Assembly (NCBI GenBank): GCA_021823555.1
Contig: JAKANW010000044.1
Span: 1 to 12,075, forward strand
Reading direction: 5' to 3'
Origin: Chloroflexota bacterium
GTDB lineage: Bacteria; Chloroflexota; Anaerolineae; Anaerolineales; Villigracilaceae
DNA: 12,075 nt
The number at the start of each line of letters is the position of its first letter. The stretch's first letter is position 1. The notes below the pieces were generated by a model. That model searched no databases. It saw nothing but the letters and a program-made list of their open reading frames with translations, and was not told the origin of the DNA. The translations under genes and the position numbers were made by a program. Shown here piece after piece: positions 1-5,059 of the stretch.

Positions 1-2015
1 AGCAGGTAGAGGGTATCGCCATTGACAGCCATGTCAATCCCATCCTGGAGTTCCGGGACCTGGTTGCCGAAGAAAAAGTATGGGCTGTCCACGAAGGTGC
101 TGTCTCTGCCCACGTAGACCCATACCGCGCGTGACTGCGCATCCAATACATAGAGGTTGCCTGAGTCAAGTGTGATGGCAGTGATTCGTCCCCAGTTTGT
201 GTTGGATGGCGGCGGAAGGGAGCTGGCCAGGGGCACCTGGCCAGGTGCACAATACAGCAGGTTGCCTGCGGCATCCACGCCCAGCACGGTGGAATTGTTG
301 GCCGAGTTCAATAAGGGCAGCGCCTGGATATCCACCAGCGGTCCGACCTGATACTCGCCATACTGACCGGGTTCGCAATTAAAGTTGTTGTCCATTTGGA
401 AGCCGCGACCGGTTAATTGGGCGTGCAAAACTTTCCCCGTGCGCGCGTCCAGCAGGTACAGGTCTGTATCCGTTGCCGCCATGCGGCTGATCTCGATCCC
501 CAACCCGCTGCTAAAGGCAGGCTGGAATTGCAGGCGGGCGATGCCCAGCAATTGGTCAAGTCTCGTGTTTGCTTCCTGGCGCAGGGCTTGGGTTTCACCG
601 GTCTTGCGGTAAGACTCGGCTTTGTCCACGTAGAGCAGCACAGACTTCCACGCATCGCGCTGCATGACCGGGTCGCTCAAGCTGGCAGCCTGTGTGCGTG
701 CATTGCTGGCCAGGCCAAGGTAATTATCATATTGCAGGCTGCGTCCGTAGCGGAAATAGACCACCGTTGCAATGGTAACTACGACAAGCGGGATCAACAG
801 CGCGATGAAGGTCATGGCATAAGACGGAAGTTCCGGGCTTTTTCCCGATTCGTCCCCCGGCAGCAGGCGCGGTAGGAACTTCTGCAGACTCTGCTTGAGC
901 CGCTCCATTCCCGAACGCCAGGCTTGCATCCCGTTGACAGCGGTCTTTGCAACGCGACGCGTCCGTTGGGATGGCTCGCGCGGCCTGGCAGGAGGCGCGC
1001 TCTCTTCCCGCGCCGGAAGCTTCTCCTCGGGCGGCGGTTCCGGTGCTTCGACTTTTGGCTTGACGCGCGGAATGGATAGTGGAAAATCACGTTCTGTCCG
1101 TGCCCGCGTGGACGTTGTGGACAATGGAGGCGGGGTCAGCGTCGTTTCTGTAGAAGGAGTCTCTTCGGGCTGGGGTGGGATGGCGTATGCCGAAGGTTGA
1201 ACCACGTGTGAGGGGTAGGAGTCCGGGGGCGGCTCGGGCGAAGACTCATTTTCTTCAACGGCGAGCAATTTCTCGGTGGAGGTAGGAGCCGGGGCAGGTT
1301 GTGCTATCGCTGCTCCGGCGGGTGAATCATCAGCAGTCCGCAATAAAGTCAAATCCCCCGCGCCTTCCGTTGCCTGGATCAAGACTGCGTGCAAATCTTC
1401 GCTTGTCAGGGTCAGCAGGCGGCGGCGGGTAGCCTCCAGGGGGGCGGGGTTCGCGCTGGCCAGGGTTGATTCCCATGCCGCCGGGATTTTGCCCGCCAAC
1501 AGCAGCCGGTCATGAGACTGGAAAGTGATCTGTGTAAAGTAATGAGGGGCGGCCTGGCTTACGCCAAGTCCCTTCCCGGATAGGCCCGGCTCGAAGATAT
1601 GGCGGGATTCCCGGCTGAGTAGAAAGGCGTGCATTGGGCCGCTTAGCAGCAGGGTGCATTGCGCATCCCGCAGCGCGGCCAGGGCCAGCCAGCCGATGGC
1701 ATATTGCCCGCGTCCACTGGTAGCGATGTTCCGTTCCAGCAGCGGACGGTTAACAGCTTCTGTCGCGGCCCGCAAGGCAGAGGTCATCGGTCCTGGGGAT
1801 TGAAAGAATTGCGAAGCTGCGCCGTTGGCTAATTGCATATACTCGGCAGTGGTGAAGGCAGCATTGCCTGCCAGCAGCAGATAAACCACCAGCCGATCCT
1901 GCTCACGGCCGCGGGCTGCTTTGCGCGGCGGCATAACAGCTACCAGGCCGGGCAGGGAAGAGGCTTCTTTTCCGTCGGTACGATAGAGGGGAGCGAGAGT
2001 CAAATCGAGGAGCAT
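1..2015 (-). CDS. Membrane protein with degenerate PP2C-like domain and propeller-like outer domain (C-terminus beyond window)
   Basis: The frame is open from the ATG at 2015 to the window edge (671 codons), so the C-terminus is missing. Residues 1 to about 215 follow the order of a PPM/PP2C phosphatase. The usual V-G-D-S-R-x-Y strand aligns with LLLSGPMHAFLL (122-133), and the usual D-R-L-L-L-x-S-D-G strand with HDRLLLAGKIP (168-178), so the metal-binding Asp residues are absent. A Pro/Glu/Ser-rich linker (about 230-370) follows, then one membrane helix (about 401-420). Next come TPR-like helices (about 425-495) and repeated strands such as LYLLDARTGKV and LYVLDAQSRAVWV that resemble a beta-propeller. 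The inferred topology is cytoplasmic pseudophosphatase, membrane helix, outer sensor or binding domain. It is divergent from the GNAT gene. The fold calls are by eye; the frame and the membrane segment are secure. Confidence 0.75.
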   Translation of the reverse strand, partial: MLLDLTLAPLYRTDGKEASSLPGLVAVMPPRKAARGREQDRLVVYLLLAGNAAFTTAEYMQLANGAASQFFQSPGPMTSALRAATEAVNRPLLERNIATSGRGQYAIGWLALAALRDAQCTLLLSGPMHAFLLSRESRHIFEPGLSGKGLGVSQAAPHYFTQITFQSHDRLLLAGKIPAAWESTLASANPAPLEATRRRLLTLTSEDLHAVLIQATEGAGDLTLLRTADDSPAGAAIAQPAPAPTSTEKLLAVEENESSPEPPPDSYPSHVVQPSAYAIPPQPEETPSTETTLTPPPLSTTSTRARTERDFPLSIPRVKPKVEAPEPPPEEKLPAREESAPPARPREPSQRTRRVAKTAVNGMQAWRSGMERLKQSLQKFLPRLLPGDESGKSPELPSYAMTFIALLIPLVVVTIATVVYFRYGRSLQYDNYLGLASNARTQAASLSDPVMQRDAWKSVLLYVDKAESYRKTGETQALRQEANTRLDQLLGIARLQFQPAFSSGLGIEISRMAATDTDLYLLDARTGKVLHAQLTGRGFQMDNNFNCEPGQYGEYQVGPLVDIQALPLLNSANNSTVLGVDAAGNLLYCAPGQVPLASSLPPPSNTNWGRITAITLDSGNLYVLDAQSRAVWVYVGRDSTFVDSPYFFFGNQVPELQDGIDMAVNGDTLYL

Positions 2016-2052
2016 GGCTGCCAAGCGTAAGAAAGAAGGGAATTCCACTATC

Positions 2053-2058
2053 ATTATA
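2053..2058 (-). promoter_or_regulatory. Candidate -10 box (TATAAT) for the minus-strand gene
   Basis: The minus strand reads TATAAT here, a perfect -10 hexamer. It would start transcription near 2046, giving a leader of about 30 nt before the ATG at 2015. No good -35 hexamer lies 16-18 bp upstream. The plus strand reads TATACT at 2055-2060 within the same bases, so the element could also serve the divergent GNAT gene, whose ATG at 2131 is about 70 bp away. Confidence 0.4.
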
Positions 2059-2130
2059 CTGGTAAAATTTGCCAGACACTTTCTTGGAAGGGATTCTGCC
2101 GCACCCAAGCGTGCGGACATTTTGCGCCAC

Positions 2131-3138
2131 ATGGATTTTCAAGTTCACCCCGATTTTTCATCCCTCGATCCAGCGGAATGGAACGCGCTGGTGGAAGAGG
2201 GTGTCACCGATGTGCCTTTCCTGCGCTATGAATACTTAAGCGGCTGGTGGCAAACCCTGGGCGGTGGCGAATGGAAGCAGGCCAAGCTCGTGCTCGTCTC
2301 TGCCCGCGAGAATGGCCGCTTGGCGGGGATCGCCCCCTTGTTCCTGGTGGAACATGATGACCGCCCGGTTTTAATGCTGGTGGGCAGTATCGAAATCTCA
2401 GACTACCTGGATTTGATCGTTCGCCCGGCGGACTTGACGTGCTTCCTCTCCGGGCTGGTGGACTTCCTCGTCTCCACCTACCCTGATAGCTGGCGCGGCT
2501 TCGATTGGTATAACCTGCCAGATGCGTCTCCCACTCTCGCGGCCCTCGAAGCGGAAGCCGGTCGACGCGGCTGGACCTGCACGGAGGATGTTTACCATCC
2601 CACCCCGGTCATTGCCTTGCAGGGCAGTTATGATGCCTACCTCGCAACGATTGATAAGAAGCAGCGGCATGAGATACGTCGCAAAGTCCGCCGCGCCGAA
2701 GAAGGGCACAGTCTGCGTTGGTACATCGTGGAAGATGAAACGACGCTTGATTCCGAGATTGACGCTTTTCTGAGCCTGATGGAGGACGACCAACAGAAAG
2801 CGGAATTCCTGACGCAAGTCATGCGCTCCCAGATGCGATCCGCCGTCCATGCTGCTTTTCGGGGCGGCTGGTTGTGGCTGGCCTTCCTGGAAGTGGATGG
2901 GGAGAAGGCCGCTACAGCGCTTAACTTCGATTACAAGAATCGCCTGTGGGGATACAACTCCGGTGTGAATCGCCGCTTCATGGAACTCTCGCCCGGCTGG
3001 GTATTGTTGGCGCACGTCCTGCAATGGGCCGCGGACCATGGCCGCGCTGAATTCGATTTCATGCGCGGCGATGAGGAATACAAGTATCGCTTCGGCGCGG
3101 TCAAACGTCACGTCATGCGCGCCAGACTGACACGTTAG
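2131..3138 (+). CDS. GNAT-family acyltransferase, CelD/FemAB-like (BioF2-like domain)
   Basis: A 335-aa protein that resembles the CelD/BcsL and FemAB-like branch of the GNAT superfamily (Acetyltransf_6 type). Members are thought to transfer acyl or aminoacyl groups to polysaccharides or peptidoglycan precursors; the substrate here is unknown. Visible signatures are the basic helix KKQRHEIRRKVRRAE (about 174-188), the strand WLWLAFLEVDGEKAATALNF in the second GNAT half, and the C-terminal FDFMRGDEEYKYRFGA that is characteristic of the family. No signal peptide or membrane helix is seen, so it is probably cytoplasmic. An upstream in-frame ATG at 2014 would add 39 residues, but these are unlike the family N-terminus and overlap the divergent start. 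The ATG at 2131 gives MDFQVHPDFSSLDPAEW, a typical opening. No strong ribosome-binding site precedes either start. Confidence 0.88.
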   Translation: MDFQVHPDFSSLDPAEWNALVEEGVTDVPFLRYEYLSGWWQTLGGGEWKQAKLVLVSARENGRLAGIAPLFLVEHDDRPVLMLVGSIEISDYLDLIVRPADLTCFLSGLVDFLVSTYPDSWRGFDWYNLPDASPTLAALEAEAGRRGWTCTEDVYHPTPVIALQGSYDAYLATIDKKQRHEIRRKVRRAEEGHSLRWYIVEDETTLDSEIDAFLSLMEDDQQKAEFLTQVMRSQMRSAVHAAFRGGWLWLAFLEVDGEKAATALNFDYKNRLWGYNSGVNRRFMELSPGWVLLAHVLQWAADHGRAEFDFMRGDEEYKYRFGAVKRHVMRARLTR

Positions 3139-3150
3139 AACGTAACGCAA

Positions 3151-3189
3151 CATTCAAGTCGCAATTTGGCAAGGCGACATGAATGTCGC
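3151..3189. repeat. Hairpin and embedded palindrome downstream of the GNAT gene
   Basis: CATTCAAGTCGC (3151-3162) pairs with GCGACATGAATG (3174-3185) at 11 of 12 positions around an 11-nt loop. The right arm also opens a separate palindrome, GCGACAT-GA-ATGTCGC (3174-3189), with perfect 7-bp arms. It lies 12 bp after the GNAT stop, so it may end that transcript, although no U-tract follows. The ACATGAATGT core recurs upstream of metF (11810-11825). Confidence 0.6.
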
Positions 3190-3309
3190 GCCACAAAATC
3201 TTTGCGGTTGAAGTAGTGTCGCAAGGGCAATACTCTAATTGGCTCCATTTACACGGCTGCCAAACTGTAATTTGGGACCTTCGGCCTTTAACGGGAAAGA
3301 CCAGGACTG

Positions 3310-3363
3310 TCCACAGATTACGCAGATTTCACAGATTTTTTCTGCGTAATCTGCGAAATCTGC
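3310..3363. repeat. Inverted repeat of AGATT/GCAGATTT units, dispersed-repeat type
   Basis: CAGATTACGCAGA (3314-3326) is a perfect 13-bp inverted complement of TCTGCGTAATCTG (3341-3353). Nested with it, CGCAGATTTC (3321-3330) is a perfect complement of GAAATCTGCG (3354-3363 region). The element is therefore built from a repeated CAGATT-type unit in both orientations and can form two alternative hairpins. I recall similar 'CACAGATTACGCAGATTTC' elements dispersed in many environmental bacterial genomes. Mobility is not shown. Confidence 0.7.
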
Positions 3364-3468
3364 GGATGTCCCCCGATAAAAACGGGAGGGCCGTAATTTG
3401 TAATTGACTTGCAAGATTCCGGGGCATCAACGCAGGCGCGGCGCGCGGTCAACCTTAAAAAATTATGC

Positions 3469-3474
3469 TATACT
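3469..3474 (+). promoter_or_regulatory. -10 box (TATACT) giving a predicted leaderless start at 3481
   Basis: TATACT sits in the context TATGCTATACT. If its last base is -7, then +1 is 3481, exactly the A of the next ATG. The mRNA would then be leaderless. No standard -35 hexamer lies 17 bp upstream, and no Shine-Dalgarno sits at normal spacing (only GAGG, 2 bases before the ATG). This would be the promoter of the whole downstream gene run. Confidence 0.5.
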
Positions 3475-3480
3475 GAGGTC

Positions 3481-3720
3481 ATGCAGACCCGCGATGATTG
3501 GCCGCGTTGGGCCGCAACGCTGCAACGTTATCATCTCGATCAACTTGCTGCCTGGACGCTGGAAGCGGGAGGTCCTCTTGCCCTGCTCAGCGCCCAGGCG
3601 CTTTATTTTGGTCGTTCCTTCCTCGGCTCCGGTCGCGCCGATGCGCTGGCCCGCATGTTGGAGAATGATGCTGAAACACGCGCCTTTGCGGATTACTTGC
3701 AAAAAGAGGCAGCGCGATGA
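3481..3720 (+). CDS. Small hypothetical protein, first gene of the membrane-complex run
   Basis: A 79-aa, mainly helical, soluble protein beginning MQTRDDWPRWAATLQRYHL. It has no signal peptide, membrane helix, cysteine pair or motif I recognise. Its ATG is directly preceded by a -10 box, and its stop overlaps the next start by four bases (ATGA, 3717-3720), so the two genes are probably translationally coupled. A role as a small accessory or scaffold subunit of the downstream complex is inference from position alone. Two aromatic/Leu-rich helices (about 7-27 and 32-48), followed by an amphipathic C-terminal helix ending in KEAAR, could form a helical hairpin. Confidence 0.72.
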   Translation: MQTRDDWPRWAATLQRYHLDQLAAWTLEAGGPLALLSAQALYFGRSFLGSGRADALARMLENDAETRAFADYLQKEAAR

Positions 3721-4448
3721 TTGAACTGTCCGTTATCATCGGCTCGCTTTTGTTGCTGCTGGCATTGACCTTCCTGCGCCGCAAGTCGCATCCTGTTTTT
3801 CGTTCCATCCCGGCGTTGACGCGTCTTTATCGCGCCATCGGCTTGAGTGTGGAGGATGGCACCCGTCTGCACGTTTCCCTCGGTCGCGGCGGCTTGTTGA
3901 CCGGCCACGGGGGTGCTTCTCTGGCCGGGCTTTCGATGCTGCGTTATCTGACCGAACGCACTTCCTCCAGCGACAAGCCGCCGGTTGCCACCTCGGGTGA
4001 TTCAGCCCTGACGATGTTGAGTCAGGATACCATGCAGGCAGGCTATAAGGCCTCCGGCGCCGATGAGCTTTACCAACCCACCACCGGACGTTTGGGTGGA
4101 ATGACTCCCTTCTCTTATGCAGCCGGTACGATGCCCATCCTTCGCGACGAGAATGTATCTGCCAATGTCTTGATCGGTAACTTCGGTCCCGAGGCGGCTT
4201 TGATCGTTGAGTCAGCGGAGCGCGTCAATGTACCAACCCTGGGCGGGAGCGATGATCTGGCCGCGCAGGCGGTGTTATATGCTGCTGCGCAGGAACCTTT
4301 GATCGGGGAAGAGTTATTTGCCGCCGGGGCTTATCTTGGCGCTGGCCCATCTCACAATGCCAGCTTGACCGTTCAGGATATCTTGCGCTGGCTACTCATC
4401 CTGTTTCTGTTGGGTGGTTCAGCGCTTAAATTATTGGGGATCATTTGA
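3717..4448 (+). CDS. DUF6754-like membrane protein
   Basis: A 243-aa protein with one membrane helix at each end (about 4-20 and 220-243) and a conserved soluble domain between. RRK just after the first helix suggests the middle domain faces the cytoplasm. Conserved-looking segments are HVSLGRGGLLTGHGGASLAG (about 52-71), PPVATSGDSALTMLSQDTMQ, LIGNFGPEAALIVESAERV, and AAAQEPLIGEELFAAGAYLG before the last helix. From memory these match the DUF6754 proteins annotated in Chloroflexota; the biochemical role of that family is unknown to me. It overlaps the upstream gene by four bases and the downstream ATG by one (TGATG at 4446-4450). No catalytic motif was identified. Confidence 0.82.
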   Translation: MIELSVIIGSLLLLLALTFLRRKSHPVFRSIPALTRLYRAIGLSVEDGTRLHVSLGRGGLLTGHGGASLAGLSMLRYLTERTSSSDKPPVATSGDSALTMLSQDTMQAGYKASGADELYQPTTGRLGGMTPFSYAAGTMPILRDENVSANVLIGNFGPEAALIVESAERVNVPTLGGSDDLAAQAVLYAAAQEPLIGEELFAAGAYLGAGPSHNASLTVQDILRWLLILFLLGGSALKLLGII

Positions 4449-5059
4449 TGCGCATTCTTTCTGCTGCCATCGCGATTGCCATCGGCCTGCTTGTGTTGGC
4501 AGGGTATTTTGTCCCGGCATTGGCTGGGATGCAGGCCGAGTTGCTTAATTGGGCTATGATCCTGGCTGGGATGACAGTGTTGCTGGGAGTCTTTAATCTG
4601 GTCTCGGTACATGGCAATAAGATCGCCCAGCGTGAAAAAGGCCGCGGTTACAGCGCCTTGTTGATCATATCCCTGCTGGCAACTTTTGTATTTGGCTTGT
4701 TACTTGGCCCGGACCACCCTGCGATGCAGTTGCTTGTAAATGGAGTCGTCCTGCCTGTGGAAGCCTCGCTGATGGCGATCCTTTCGGTCACCTTGTTGTA
4801 TGCAGCCATTCGCCTCTTGCATTATCGTTTGGATGTGATGAGCATTGTCTTCCTGGTTACTGCTTTGCTGATCCTGCTGGGTTCGGCCTCCCTGCCCTTT
4901 GGGGAGATCCCATTTGTTGGCGCTACGCTACGACCCTGGATCATACAGGTTGGAGCATTGGGCGGCGCGCGCGGTATCCTGATTGGCGTGGCGCTGGGTA
5001 TGTTGACGACCGGGCTGCGTGTTTTGCTGGCGCTCGATCGCCCATACGGGGGCAAATAA
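4448..5059 (+). CDS. Six-helix integral membrane protein, function unknown
   Basis: A 203-aa polytopic protein with about six hydrophobic segments (roughly 2-25, 33-56, 67-87, 99-123, 129-148 and 164-196), separated by short loops such as HGNKIAQREKGRG. I do not recognise a transporter signature. The ATG at 4448 overlaps the preceding stop (TGATG); a TTG one codon earlier (4445) is possible but less likely. Its TAA overlaps the next ATG by one base (TAATG at 5057-5061). A second protein of similar size and helix number lies downstream at 7697, so the two may form a paired membrane core around the zinc-ribbon protein. That is inference from layout only. Confidence 0.82.
   Translation: MRILSAAIAIAIGLLVLAGYFVPALAGMQAELLNWAMILAGMTVLLGVFNLVSVHGNKIAQREKGRGYSALLIISLLATFVFGLLLGPDHPAMQLLVNGVVLPVEASLMAILSVTLLYAAIRLLHYRLDVMSIVFLVTALLILLGSASLPFGEIPFVGATLRPWIIQVGALGGARGILIGVALGMLTTGLRVLLALDRPYGGK

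Larger units (their letters stand above)
3139..3480. other. Gene-free spacer with several palindromic elements
   Basis: There are 342 bp between the GNAT stop and the next supported gene. I see no convincing coding sequence; the short frames here have no family resemblance. It holds a hairpin at 3151-3185, a palindrome at 3174-3189, a larger inverted repeat at 3310-3363, and a small C-rich/G-rich hairpin around 3370-3390 with the A-rich loop ATAAAAA. The octamer GTAATTTG occurs twice, near 3268 and 3393. The promoter of the following gene lies at the right end. Confidence 0.7.

Noticed and set aside
2014..2130. N-terminal extension of the GNAT gene from the ATG at 2014
   Set aside because: The 39 extra residues are basic and unlike the family start. 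They would overlap the divergent gene's start and the shared promoter region.
2398..3153. 251-codon minus-strand open frame opposite the GNAT gene
   Set aside because: It is a shadow of the acyltransferase gene. The sense protein has clear family signatures and the antisense one has none.
3183..3407. Small plus-strand open frame in the spacer
   Set aside because: It runs through the palindrome and inverted repeat, has no ribosome-binding site, and gives a translation with no protein-like character.
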